A stretch of 64,000 nucleotides of DNA from Procambarus clarkii (Eukaryota > Arthropoda > Malacostraca > Decapoda > Cambaridae): positions 13,761,262 to 13,825,261 of the forward strand of contig NC_091227.1 in assembly GCF_040958095.1 (NCBI RefSeq), read 5' to 3'. The notes beneath the pieces are model-generated. The model worked only from the letters and a program-made list of their open reading frames with translations. It searched no databases and was not told the DNA's origin. Positions within the stretch are counted from its first letter, which is position 1; the number at the start of each line of letters is the position of its first letter. This document shows, piece by piece, positions 23,572-34,115 of this stretch. The translations under genes were made by a program, and so were the position numbers.

Positions 23572-24279
23572 CATCAACTAAATGAACACAACCTGAATTA
23601 ACACAATATTATAGATAAACGTTTCGAAATTATTAATTTCCTAAGTTTTTATCCGAGGTTGAACGTATATGAACAACAACAACAGCAAATATAAAGTGCA
23701 TAATATGCACTGCCTGTCAAACATGCCATTGTCATATTCACTGGAGGAAAATGGTTCCAAATAAAAAAAATATACAAGATCTTTTAATTGTTTTAATCAA
23801 CAACTATTGTGAATTGACCAAAGTTCCAAGCGCCATACATACCAGAGAATCGCTAGTGGAAGCTATATTACTTTAGCGTGCGACCAGAGAATAACTCATT
23901 TAAGATTCAAGCAAGACGAAGATGGGAATGAAGGGGAAATTACTGATACACCTCACAGACTCTAATTGTCATCAATGCGGTCTAAACACGATACACACAC
24001 ACAGATGTTAAGGGAGCTCGCTTAGTCTTTTCTGTTACGTTATGGTCTTGTCTTACTTCGTCAGACTTTTGACAGTTAAGATAAGTGTTGCCTACTCGTG
24101 AGAATATGTCGACTTCTTGAGGTGATACAAGGCTTTCTTCGGGTGACGGAGGGCCACATCTTCACTATACTCTATCTTTATCACTGTAACCAGCTTCACT
24201 ACTGACAACCATCGTCTCTGTTAACTATCTTCACTACTCACGACCTTCATCATCACCACCTTACCTCTCCTTCACCTCC

Positions 24280-24490
24280 TAACAAACCCTTCACCACCTT
24301 CTCTTTCCTTTACCACCTTCCCTATTCCTAACCACCTTACCTACCCCTTCACCACTTTCCCTATCCTTCACCACCTTCCCTGCCCTTCACCACCTTCCCT
24401 GCCCTTCACCACCTTCCCTGCCCTTCACCACCTTCCCTGCCCTTCACCACCTTCCCTGCCCTTCACCACCTTCCCTACCCTTCACCACCT
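24280..24490. repeat. 19-bp minisatellite
   Basis: About 10 copies of CTTCACCACCTTCCCTGCC; the central six are nearly identical and the edges degenerate. Confidence 0.9.
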
Positions 24491-24800
24491 TTCCTTATTC
24501 ACTGTGATTATTTTCATTACACACAGCCTTCCTCAGTAAATAATCACTAGACTTACAATCTAGTAGAAAATAATATTCTTCAAGAATGTTAAAGTTAGAG
24601 TCTGATATTTATCGATTGGAAGATGAAATCATTTGTCATTTCATGCAACAGGGGACATACGACTCGACTCCAATCCACCTCCAATCCTCCTTCAGCAACC
24701 ACCAGTCACCCTGCAAAGTTTAGTGAAGCGTCTGACCTCCGGCCTCTGACAAACAAACTAACTCAAGGGATCTATCTCTTGATCTTGAGCTGTGATCAAG

Positions 24801-24955
24801 AGACAGCGCCAAGCCATAACGACTATATAGCACTTAGAAGGGGTCAGGATAAGGATTTGGGATAGGACAGGGAGGAAAGGAATGGTGCCCAACCACTTGA
24901 ATTAGAGCCGGTGATCGGGCGCCGTCTTGCAACCTTGCACTGATCATTCCAAGTA
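24801..24955 (-). mobile_element. SINE B copy
   Basis: AGCGCCAAGCCATAACGACT, GCCCAACCACTTGAATT, and a degraded tRNA-like head on the right. Confidence 0.6.
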
Positions 24956-25020
24956 GCGCGTCTCAAAAAATACATCCCGTTCCTGAGAAAAGGACACCAT
25001 AGGAAAATACATTATACAAT

Positions 25021-25130
25021 GCAGGCGATGAGTCACAATAACGTGGCTAAAGTATCGACAATCGACTTGAGAATGGTCCAGGACGGACCGAAACGTCGTC
25101 GTCCCTTCACATTCTAGTGTGTGGTCTTGT
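25021..25130. mobile_element. Fold-back family R1, single arm
   Basis: GCAGGCGATGAGTCACAATA followed by GAATGGTCCAGGACGGACCG and CTAGTGTGTGGTC. Only one arm is present, so an internal part has been lost. Confidence 0.65.
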
Positions 25131-25199
25131 CATCATACATTATACAATAATGAATACTAGGAGAATGCAATTTTTAATGTAACAATTAAAGGAATCTGG

Positions 25200-25345
25200 G
25201 TACAAGTGACAGGATGAACAACCCAACGGGTTTTCTTCCTATTGGGGAGTGTTGTACATGCTGCTATGCCCGTATAACACTCACAGGATAGGAAGTCCAC
25301 TCACAGGATGAGTGGCGCTGCCCAATAAACTCACCCCTCGGGGGA
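25200..25345. repeat. Unclassified dispersed-type sequence
   Basis: Contains AACCCAACGGGTTTTCTTCC and TAACACTCACAGGATAGGAA with an internal duplication of CTCACAGGAT. No coding content. Confidence 0.3.
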
Positions 25346-25724
25346 AAAAAACCCACAAAAATACATCCCCATTGTTGCTACACAATCTATTATACATTGA
25401 CAACTAGTGTGGCTCTCGGCGTCGCTTTGGTAACGGAGGCCACATCTTCGCTACAAACAACATTCACCACTGTAACCATCTTCACTACACACTCTCTTCA
25501 CCATCGAAATCACCATCACTAAAGTCTCATCACCATCAATAAATTACACAAGGCAAACTAACAATCACGTAGAAAATAATAGGTAAGGTGAATCATATTA
25601 CTGGAGTTTGGTATTATAGCGAACTTAGAATATGGTATAATTTGCCATTGTTATGCATAATGGGAAGCGTGGAGTTCCGGGCAAAGCCCACTCTGCAAAT
25701 GAACAAATCCACAAGGGCCGTGAC

Positions 25725-25795
25725 GAAGATTCGAACCTGCGTCCGGGAGCATCCCAGACGCTGCCTTAATCGACTGAGCTACGACAGGGTAAAAA
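25725..25795 (-). mobile_element. tRNA-like SINE head (family D)
   Basis: On the minus strand: TCGTAGCTCAGTCGATTAAG, an anticodon-like loop region, and the B box GGTTCGAATCTTCG. It resembles a tRNA more closely than the other heads, but it continues into a SINE-like body towards 25650. Confidence 0.5.
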
Positions 25796-25891
25796 GAGTT
25801 GAAACCGAAGTTCTACTGAACTTACTGGATCCTGCAGCCTCTCCGAGACACAAACCAGGGTTTTACACAACTCCCCCATGCACTAACATGG

Positions 25892-25993
<102 letters not shown>

Positions 25994-26009
25994 TGATGAC
26001 AAGGTAAGG

Positions 26010-26345
26010 TAATTATCAGGAGAAACAACAAAGGCATTACGAATGTATAGCGCTTGCAAGGGTTACGAGGATAAAGATCTGGGTTTGGACGGAGGGAAGG
26101 AATAGTGCCCAACCACTGGGAGCGTCAGGGGATCGAACGCCGTCCTGATGATGCAAAAATGATGCCATTCCTGTACAAACCAGTCCAAGGTAAGGTAATT
26201 ATGAGGAGAAATCGCTAAGCCAGTATAACTATAGTCCTAGGAATGAATAGAGGTTGGAATGATGAGAATGGTGCCCTAGCACTTTGGATCATTGGGATAG
26301 AACGCCGACCTTGCAAGATAGAGGATCGTCCTCTACCGTCCAAGT
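26010..26345 (-). mobile_element. Two tandem SINE B copies
   Basis: The copies are 26010-26190 and 26191-26345. Each begins AAGGTAAGGTAATTAT on the plus strand and ends at the inverted tRNA-like head near CCAGTCCAAG or CAAGTGG. They are head-to-tail neighbours. Confidence 0.6.
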
Positions 26346-26408
26346 GGCTTGGTTAAATCTGTTGACTCATATTTAACAGCTAAAATATGTTAAATCATAT
26401 TTCTAGTG

Positions 26409-26475
26409 TGTCTACCACACACTAGAAATTGAAGAGACGACGAGGTTTTGGTCCGTCCTGGAATATTATCAAGTC
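26409..26475. mobile_element. Fold-back family R1 fragment
   Basis: ACCACACACTAGAAATTGAA with GACGACGAGGTTTTGGTCCG; diverged single arm. Confidence 0.55.
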
Positions 26476-26490
26476 AGGCGTGATGAAACG

Positions 26491-26612
26491 AAGATTGATT
26501 GATTGATTGATGAAGATTAAGCCACCCAAAAGGTGGCACGGGCATGAATACCCCGTAAGTGGTGGCCCTTTTGAGCCATTACCAGTATCAAGAGCTAGAT
26601 GAAACGAAGGAG
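26491..26612. mobile_element. Dispersed element family E with (TTGA)n end
   Basis: A TTGATTGATTGATGAAGATT end, then AAGCCACCCAAAAGGTGGCA and CGGGCATGAATACCCCG. Related copies lie at 48769-48822 and 55552-55745 (inverse), ending in (ATCA)n. The short tandem tail suggests retroposition. Confidence 0.6.
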
Positions 26613-26891
26613 GCGAGGGCAATAAATAGGCAAGAGAGAGAGGTGAAAAGATGAAAATCTTAGAGGAAGTTAATCACAAGGCAAAAGGTACGGAAGGTAA
26701 GGTGAAATAAAGGGTGTAATAATAGGAATAAGAAAGGGATCGTGTGAGAAAACAAGAGAAAGAAATAGAAAGATAAAAGGAAGGATAAGCTTACGTTAGG
26801 TCGCGCTAGTTAGGAACTTTAGAACATTTGAGTATATACTATGAAATGAAAGAATCAGCAGCAACAAAGCCAGAACTCGGGTTCAGGTTGG

Positions 26892-26895
<4 letters not shown>

Positions 26896-26925
<30 letters not shown>

Positions 26926-27150
26926 GCATCCAACAGTCTCAGGAGACTATGGAGTTGCGCTCTGGGTGTCGGGTTGGAGTGGCCTCACCAGGGCGCAAAG
27001 CCAGGGTAGGTTGATTTGGGGGAGAAGCTGTTACCCAGGCAGCAGGTCCCCCCTCTCCACGGCGCTGAAAGTCTCCAGTGGAAAGGCATACGCCAATACG
27101 ATTGGATCCAGCGCCGTCGCAGGAACTGTGAGTTCCGGAGTTGACCTCGA
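26896..27150 (+). mobile_element. Family C element with (GTA)n start
   Basis: Ten GTA units, then TCTCAGGAGACTATGGAGTT, GGGCGCAAAGCCAGGGTAGG and GGATCCAGCGCC. It ends just short of the recoded-looking frame at 27198. Confidence 0.6.
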
Positions 27151-27197
27151 AGGTGGTGAAGAAGGGCACATGTATTAAAACTGTTGTTTTTGATCTA

Positions 27198-29840
27198 TCA
27201 TTCTTGCTCGTATGATACGGTGCTCGTACGGTTATGAGATAATCCGGAAGATGAGCTCGTACGGTTATGAGATAATCCGGAAGATGAGCTGGTACGGTTA
27301 TGAGATAATCCGGAAGATGAGCTCGTACGGTTATGAGATAATCCGGAAGATGAGCTGGTGCGGTTATGAGATAATCCGGAAGATGAGCTCGTACGGTTAT
27401 GAGATAATCCGGAAGATGAGCTCGTCCGGTTATGAGATAATCCGGAAGATGAGCTCGTCCGGTTATGAGATAATCCGGAAGATGAGCTCGTACGGTTATG
27501 AGATAATTCGGAAGATGAGCTGGTACGGTTATGAGATAATTCGGAAGATGAGCTGGTACGGTTATGAGATAATCCGGAAGATGAGCTCGTACGGTTATGA
27601 GATAATCCGGAAGATGAGCTCGTACGGTGTTTATCATCCAGAACACCGTACTTTTCATACTCCTGCTGTCTTAGATATTCCAAGGTGCTGCCTACGTCTT
27701 ACCCTAATTTCAACTTGTTTCTCGCTATGACACTCAACATTTTCAGTACGAATCTATCGTAGTGATAGGTTGTTCTATCTATTCTATCCTAATCCGGGGG
27801 TTCGAACATTGCCAGAACCGCAACCAAGATTTTAGCACCAGTATGTGTTACCGCAGCAACTGATACTGCTGTCAGGATCAGAAGGAGGAGCAGGAAAGTT
27901 AACGCCACGTAAACAAAGACTTAGTTTTTTCTCACTAAATCCTCAGTCGCAGTCTTCAAGTCGAACCTCGCATATCTAATCACCTTGCCTATCGTATCGT
28001 TATAATAAACGGCTCCGACCATGGGGACGTAGTTATGTATCTAGATCAGGGGGTCACTGACCAGGCAGCCATATGCATTCTCATTGTTCCACATGTTATC
28101 GTGCGAACTAATTTTGGCGTCCCATTTCACTTCATAACTCCAGGAACCTGAATGAACGATTCTACCGGTAATATCAAACCATCTTACCGTCGCTCCTCTC
28201 ATTTTAGCTTCAAAGTTCCCAAGGCCTCCATACTTGCAAATTAACTTCTAGTTCTTATTAAATAATGTTGGGATATCTAAGAATATCGGAGGTTTTAAAC
28301 GAGGATTTATAAATGCTCCTTGAGAGATAGTGCTGCTGCCAATTTTGGTATTTTCCGTATCACCCTTTGTAAGCAGATCTATTTTATGATGTTTATTAAT
28401 TGTTACTGTCCGTATACGTCCATGCAATCCCCATTTTGTTTCCTCTGATGTTATTGAAGAGGCATACAGATACGACTTAACTGATATGGGAATGTTGCCA
28501 AAGGTAATTGTCTCCTAACAACGGCGAGGAGCTGATTTCTACTTGAATTCGGCCATTTCGTTACCAGACCAGAGTCTGACTCCGTCATACCTGATTTACA
28601 TTTTAACTTACTGTGATTCATAAAAATTCATAATAGAGGGGTGAGTAAAGCAATCTTGTCTGGTGATCAAATCACCGCAGTAAAGCAAGTTAAAATATTT
28701 ATTTATCGCTAAGCCCCAGCCTTTCTAACTCTGTTTGTGCTTCACAAACACCAAAACTTGTAAGTGGCTCTGTGCTCGAAGGTCGAAGACTGCTAGCTCT
28801 ATTTCCGTTATGTTGTCTACCTGTTTAGTGCACTAAATCTCACTTACCGTCGATCCCTTGTAGATGAAGCCGTCAATTGACGGAGGTAAGTCAAGGAACT
28901 AGAAGGATCTGTCTACAAAGGACATTTACTTGACTAACCGGTCTCTTATAGAGAAGGTGTATTTCTCATAGTTTATCATTAGGTTTGCGATTTTCAGCTT
29001 GAAAGGATCATCGTCTAAATGTGTTTCTTTGATATTCTCTACAAGTGTTCCTGGGATATTCTCTACAAATGTTCCTGTGATTTTCTTTACAAGTGTTCCT
29101 GCGATATTTTTGGCGTATGTTCCTGCGATATTCTTTAAGTGTTCTCCTATGCTATTATCTACGGTCTCATTTATCTTAAGTATTGCACATATATACAAAT
29201 AGTATTAGCTGTATGTTGCATTCATTTTATTGATAAACTTTATTGATTTTATGTGGAAATCTCCACTTTCATCTTTCCAAAACAGTTTGTTTCTCATTAT
29301 GGCAAAAAATATTTGGTCGTATATTAATGGTTTAACTGTAAACATTGCCTCTCTTAAGCTTACGCGGCCGTTGGTTGCTTCAAAGAATAATGTTTAGTTC
29401 TAAATATACACATATATCGCGTTCTAGTTACCTAAACAGTATCGTTCTTAGCACAGGGCCACAAGATTTGTAATACCCTGTTGATGCATATTAATGCTGA
29501 AGTCCATAGATAATACAAACATATGGTTATATGGTAAATTAAACTGCGGTTCGAAACCAACGCGAGTTTTACTATTACATTAAACAAACTTCGGAATCAA
29601 TTATTCTTCTGTTATTCTAGAAACCCTCTTTTTCCTAACCCTCTTATCTATAACGTCTACCATTTTCTTATATATCTCAGATGGAGTCTCACTAGTTGCT
29701 GCTTTTTGGAAAGGGTTTCCTGACATTATTCCTTGATGATAATCGCTTTCAAAAGCAGCGAAGTTGTAGCACCTTATTGTCGAAGACAACATTGTCACTA
29801 CGAAGGCAAAGATCAATACTCTCCTACTAAAAGATAACAT
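27198..29840 (-). CDS. 881-codon frame with 20 in-frame TAA/TAG and terminal TGA: candidate stop-recoded membrane glycoprotein gene
   Basis: One minus-strand frame runs from ATG (29840) to TGA (27200-27198) with no shift. TAA codons (low coordinate) are at 29601, 29580, 29448, 29394, 29205, 28926, 28608, 28596, 27921, 27699. TAG codons are at 29424, 29400, 28899, 28833, 28725, 28539, 28515, 28248, 28041, 27789. No other in-frame TGA occurs up to 29925. The product would have a signal-like hydrophobic segment (residues 7-23), a polybasic site KRVRKKR (66-72), an ectodomain with about 11 Cys and sequons such as NAT, NET and NIT, a 9-residue repeat near 229-265, one long hydrophobic membrane segment just after residue 640, and a tail of about twelve 11-residue repeats (SSSSGLSHNRT). 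This is type I membrane glycoprotein architecture, as in surface or viral envelope proteins; no family is recognised. Either TAA/TAG are sense codons (ciliate-like code) or this is a decayed gene that by chance kept its frame and gained no TGA. No pol or gag-like neighbour is visible. Confidence 0.5.
27222..27628 (-). repeat. 33-bp tandem array forming the C-terminal tail of the 27.2-29.8 kb frame
   Basis: About 12 copies of a 33-bp unit (on plus, GAGCTCGTACGGTTATGAGA then TAATCCGGAAGAT). The period is a multiple of three, so all frames stay open; in the frame of the candidate gene it gives an 11-residue Ser-rich unit with an NRT sequon in each copy. Variation between copies is mostly C/G and A/C point changes. 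Confidence 0.9.
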
Positions 29841-30079
29841 TTCCTTAAGAAAGTCAAACTAGTTCATTAGATAGACTTGCTTTGGGATAAATAAATAAAT
29901 AAATTTAATAAATAAGTAAATAAATCAGATTTTTAGCAGGATTGCATTCAAATTTAGTTATCTTGAAATTTAAAGAACCTGCGAGAAATAGACTTTCATG
30001 AATCAGGGGAATTATCATTTTCTTTGCATAGATTAAGGAATCTGCTTCCATCACGTCTGTTCAAGGGATCCACAGTAAA

Positions 30080-30168
30080 AACCACCGTCTTCCCAGTACT
30101 CTTTGTCATATAACGCTTTGAAACTACCTACAGGTTCGGCTTCCACCACCAAAAAAGTTCAAGGGATC
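30080..30168 (-). mobile_element. LINE 3' fragment (family L2x)
   Basis: CCGTCTTCCCAGTACTCTTT and CAGGTTCGGCTTCCACCACC match 33430-33490, inside a longer LINE remnant. Confidence 0.55.
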
Positions 30169-30173
30169 CATAG

Positions 30174-30430
30174 TAGGTTATCTTAAGGTTATCTTAAGAT
30201 GATTTCGGGGCTTTTTAGTGTCCCCGCGGCCCGGTCCTCGACCAGGCCTCCACCCCCAGGAAGCACCCCGTGAAAGCTGACTAACACCCAGGTACCTATT
30301 TTAGTGCTAGGTAACAGGGGCATAGGGTGAAAGAAACTCTGCCCATTGTTTCTCGCCGTCGCCTGGGATCGAACCCGGGAACCACAAGATCACAAGTCCA
30401 GCGTGCTGTCCGCTCGGCCGACCGGCTCCC
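30174..30430 (-). mobile_element. SINE A, near full length
   Basis: On the minus strand: GGGAGCCGGTCGGCCGAGCG (A-box region), a GGTTCGATCCCAGG-type B box, then GGGCAGAGTTTCTTTCACCC, GTTACCTAGCAC, AATAGGTACCTGGG and a body ending in the CGGGGCTTTTTAGTGTCCCC block. The order tRNA head, unique body, 3' block is clear. Confidence 0.75.
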
Positions 30431-30524
30431 TAGAACAGTAGGATCCATAGGACAAAAAACTTTTGTCCTACCGGGAGAAAAGACTCAGTAGGACCCTTAA
30501 GGGATAAGACCAACCAAGTTATAG

Positions 30525-30602
30525 AAGTAGTAGACCTCCATCAGCCTCGGGAGACTATGGTGTAGCACTTTGGTCGTTAGTCTGGAGTCCCTTCACTCCA
30601 AG
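30525..30602 (+). mobile_element. Family C fragment
   Basis: AGAAGTAGTAGACCTCCATC then GGGAGACTATGG, a diverged start of the family C unit. Confidence 0.45.
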
Positions 30603-30939
30603 GTATACTTGACGATATAAGGGGCAGCTAACACTCTGAATGAATACTTTAAATCAGAGTTCACATTAAATTAAAAAATTCAAACTAAAATGTTTATTCA
30701 GGTGAAAGTACATACATAGAAGATGAGTTACAAGTTTAATGTTGGATTTATAGATAAAGCTAGTACTTACAATACCCAAGGCCATTAATACGCACAGCGT
30801 TTCGGGCAAGATGTAGGGAAAACACACTTAAGACTAAAACTTAATACAAATTGAGATTAAAGTATAAATTGTGTTGAAAGGGAGGGAGGGAGGGAGGAGG
30901 GGGGGAGAGGGGACATGGCAGAAATCAGCAATTAAACTT

Positions 30940-31170
30940 GCTATTTTCAGACAGTATTGTTTGAAAATAGTAAGAGATAGCAATATTTTCAAATAGCAAT
31001 AGAAAATATTGCTATTGCTATAGTATAGGCCAATAGTCCTCCTTCAGTTTTCGTGTTTCTTATGTTCCTATGAGTTTGCACCTACCCAAGTCAATTGGTA
31101 ATTAATCACGTCAATGCTAAAACAGTAGCAATATTTTCAAACAGTTTTGTTTGAAAATAGCAAGACATGG
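30940..31170. repeat. Cluster of short inverted repeats
   Basis: Several copies of CTATTTTCAAACAGTATTGT / GTTTGAAAATAG and AGCAATATTTTC / GAAAATATTGCT make nested hairpins, at about 30950-31020 and again at 31128-31165. Confidence 0.6.
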
Positions 31171-31189
31171 GTTGACATTTAGGGGGTAA

Positions 31190-31700
31190 GGTAGGTTACA
31201 TGGAGTTTATTAGGTAGTACTTAGTTTTTTTTCTTAAACTGGTTGAGAGAGGTACAGCTTCTGACATGATTGGGAAGGTCATTCCACATTCTGGGTCCCT
31301 TAATTTGTAATGCATTTTTAGTTTGGTTAAGGCGCACTCTGGTAATATCAAAGAGATATTTGTTTCTGGTGTTGTGCCTATGGGTTCTGTTACAACTTTC
31401 TAGGAAGCGTTTAAGGCCAGGATTGGCATTTCAGTTCAGAGTTTTATATATATAGAGCACACTTGAAAGAATGTGCTGTGACTTAATATCTAACATATTC
31501 ACAGATTTAAGTAAGGATACTGAGTGCTGTCTGAGGCCAGAGTTTGATATTGTTCTAATATCAGCTTTGTGTTGAGTAATTGGAGAACGTAGATGATTTT
31601 TGGGTAGTAGAACCCCAAGCACAAATACCATAATTGAGATAAGGATAGATGGGATGATTGACATCAGTGAGATCCCCACATTTATGGACTGGGGTTACTC
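31190..31700 (-). mobile_element. LINE reverse-transcriptase C-terminal remnant
   Basis: The minus strand reads, with frameshifts, the region after the RT core typical of CR1/L2-type non-LTR elements. It ends in an IKGPRMWNDLPNHVRSCTS-type motif followed by a Phe-Lys stretch. Stop codons and shifts show decay. Confidence 0.6.
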
Positions 31701-31869
31701 TCGCCTGTTTTTTAAGAATATCCTAAAAGGTTCGGAGTTCAAGGGATTTGTTGTAGAGCAATACAATGGCAGGAGCTAGAAATATGGATTATTTTTTTTT
31801 TGTAAATTAGAGTTGGTATCTCAGCATGAGGTACTTTGTTTTACATGTAGTTTACATTTTGTACTTTGA

Positions 31870-31975
31870 CTCTGTTTTAAGTTTAGTTCATTTATTATGC
31901 ACCCTATACCTATCTTGTGGGCGGTAGTGGAAAGGGTTACAGAGGCACATAATGGGCTCAGGGACTTGTTTTAAG
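31870..31975 (-). mobile_element. LINE 3'-UTR fragment (family L3x)
   Basis: TTCATTTATTATGCACCCTA and GGGTTACAGAGGCACATAAT are the reverse complement of 36090-36180, the 3' end of the remnant at 35460-36190. Confidence 0.65.
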
Positions 31976-32089
31976 AGAAAGGATTATCTCATTAACATCA
32001 GTGGAATTAGCGGGAGTTAGGTACAGAGACTATTACTAGGTATTAGAAAGTTTACACAAAATCTCAATACACACACATATTGGAAGAAT

Positions 32090-33115
32090 GTGAAGAGAAT
32101 GAGTTAAAGGATATCCCCATAACATGTGATATAATCAGTAAAAACATTAACAAACTGAAAAATTTTAAAGACCCAGGTGTGAATGGAATTCAATCTAAAG
32201 TCATCAGGGACTGGCATATGAACTCAGATTACCGCTGAAATTCCTTTTCAGAAAATTTCTGGACCAATGGATAGTTCCCTTAGACTGGTAATAGGCAAAT
32301 GTTATCCCTGTCACCAAAAAGGGAAGAAAGAGCTCCGCAGAAAACTTCCGTCCAAATCTGCCCGAAGGAGTCGGAAGAGTGGTAGATGATTTTTAATATA
32401 CAAAAATGCAAGACCTTGCATGTGGGGTATAACAGTGCACAGCACAATTATCAAATCAACACTATTACCATGCAGCAGATTGATGAAGAAAAGGACCTGG
32501 GAGTCAGAATCCACAGATCACAGAAAGTTTCACAGCACGTGAGAATGGCAGTAAAAAATGGCAACCAAATCCATGGAATAATCAGACGTAACTTTGATTT
32601 AAAGGAAAAAAAATGTAGATATTCAACTGTATAAATCTCTACAGTGCCCCTTTTTGGATTATTGTAGTCAAGCATGGTGACATCATCTTCAGAAAGACGT
32701 ACTGTGTCTGCTTTGGAGAAAGTCCAACACAGGGCATCAAAAATCATTCGTGAACTAAGACGACTTCTATACCAGGAGCGGCTGAGGGCCACAGAAGCTA
32801 ACCACACTGCAAACCAGACATGACAGGGCTGATCTCATCGAAACTTGTTCAAGTATTGAACAACTTGGAGGACATTCATACAGACCACTTCCTCAAGAGG
32901 TCTGAAGTATCGCGAACAAGGAGCAACGGATTTAAGCTGAACAAGCCACAATATAGAACAAAAAACAGTTGTTTGTTTCAGCTATGGAATCGCCAACCCA
33001 CCGAAGCCATATATGCAAAAATACTGCTACAATTTAAGATCCAAACAGATAACATCATCAAGATAAATGCAAGGAACTTTGACAAGCCGCCGGATTCCTG
33101 TCTTTGTCGAGGTTA
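32090..33115 (+). mobile_element. Non-LTR retrotransposon remnant with deleted RT core
   Basis: The left part (32100-32350) encodes, with stops, the RT approach region (KDPGVNGIQSKVIRDW; the AENFRPN-like segment is near 32335-32360). It jumps directly at about 32370 to the post-catalytic region (MIFNIQKCKTLHVGYN, EKDLGVRIHRSQ), and a C-terminal stretch follows to 33115. Motifs A and FADD are absent, so an internal deletion removed the catalytic core. Confidence 0.65.
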
Positions 33116-33314
33116 CTAGATAGATAGGAGGCCCTTAACTAAATTCAACTACATATGTCACGGGCTGGTTTACTAAATATAATATTACGTTAGTCTCCAA
33201 TCAAAGTAAATACGTTTTCTGTAACGAAAAATTTAGAGAAAATAGTAATTTGAAATGGGTGGTCTTTTATAATTATGTTCTCTACCCCCCTAGAAAATCA
33301 AGACGCGTAATTAT

Positions 33315-33850
33315 CTAAGTACTCAGTACCCACTAAGTTGTGCTTGCGGAGGTTGATCTTTGGCTCTTTGGTCTCTATGGTGCAATTACCTTAGTGCAGT
33401 TACAGGATGAGAACTACGCTCGTGGTGTCCCGTCTTCCCAGTACTCTTTGTCATATAACGCTTTGAACCTACTGACAGGTTCGGCTTCCACCACCACCTC
33501 ACTCGTTCCAACCGTGTTTGCGAAAGTTAATTTTCTTATATTTCTTCGGCATCTTTGTTTAGTTAGTTTAAACCTCTTGTTCTTGAAGTTCCAGCTCTCA
33601 GGAATGCTTCCTCATCAATTTTGCTGATTCCCGTCACTATTTTGAGCACAATGATCATATCACCTTTTTTTCTGCTATCTTCAAATCTTGACATATTTAA
33701 TGCCACTAACCTCTCCTCGTAGCTTTTGTCTTTCAGTTCCGGAAACCAGTTGCACAGTTGCAGGTCTCTGCAACTTTTCCAGTTTGATGATGTGTAATCA
33801 TCTGTTTGACGAGAATGAGCTGCTGCTTCTGAATACCCGGGTGTCAACCA
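33315..33850 (-). mobile_element. LINE remnant (family L2x) with RT C-terminal coding
   Basis: The minus strand encodes FPELKDKSYEERLVALNMSR and GDMIIVLKIVTGISKIDEE, the post-RT region of CR1/L2-type elements. The 3' end is at 33376-33500 (GTGCAATTACCTTAGTGCAG). A piece of the L1x terminus lies beyond it at 33315-33375. Confidence 0.65.
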
Positions 33851-33958
33851 GTAACTGGGTAGTCTGAAGCAACCTCGTGTAGGCCAGTGTTAATGGTCTT
33901 GAATTTGAACTTAATCGTGAATGGAGTGAAAATTCAAGACATCTTTTACTAGCGTTGT

Positions 33959-33959
33959 T

Positions 33960-34047
<88 letters not shown>

Positions 34048-34048
34048 C

Positions 34049-34112
<64 letters not shown>
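33959..34112. repeat. (GT)n microsatellite
   Basis: About 75 GT units with GAGT and CGCG interruptions, abutting LINE L1x 3' ends on the right. Confidence 0.95.

Positions 34113-34115
<3 letters not shown>

Noticed and set aside
25725-25795. Functional tRNA gene
   Set aside because: A and B box-like segments are present but the stems do not close properly by eye and the sequence continues as a SINE body.
27222-27628. CRISPR-like array
   Set aside because: Direct repeats without unique spacers, in an animal genome.
27198-30170. LTR retrotransposon enclosing the recoded-looking frame
   Set aside because: I looked for direct terminal repeats and pol-like coding next to it and saw none: the right side runs into AT-rich DNA and a LINE fragment, the left side into a family C repeat.
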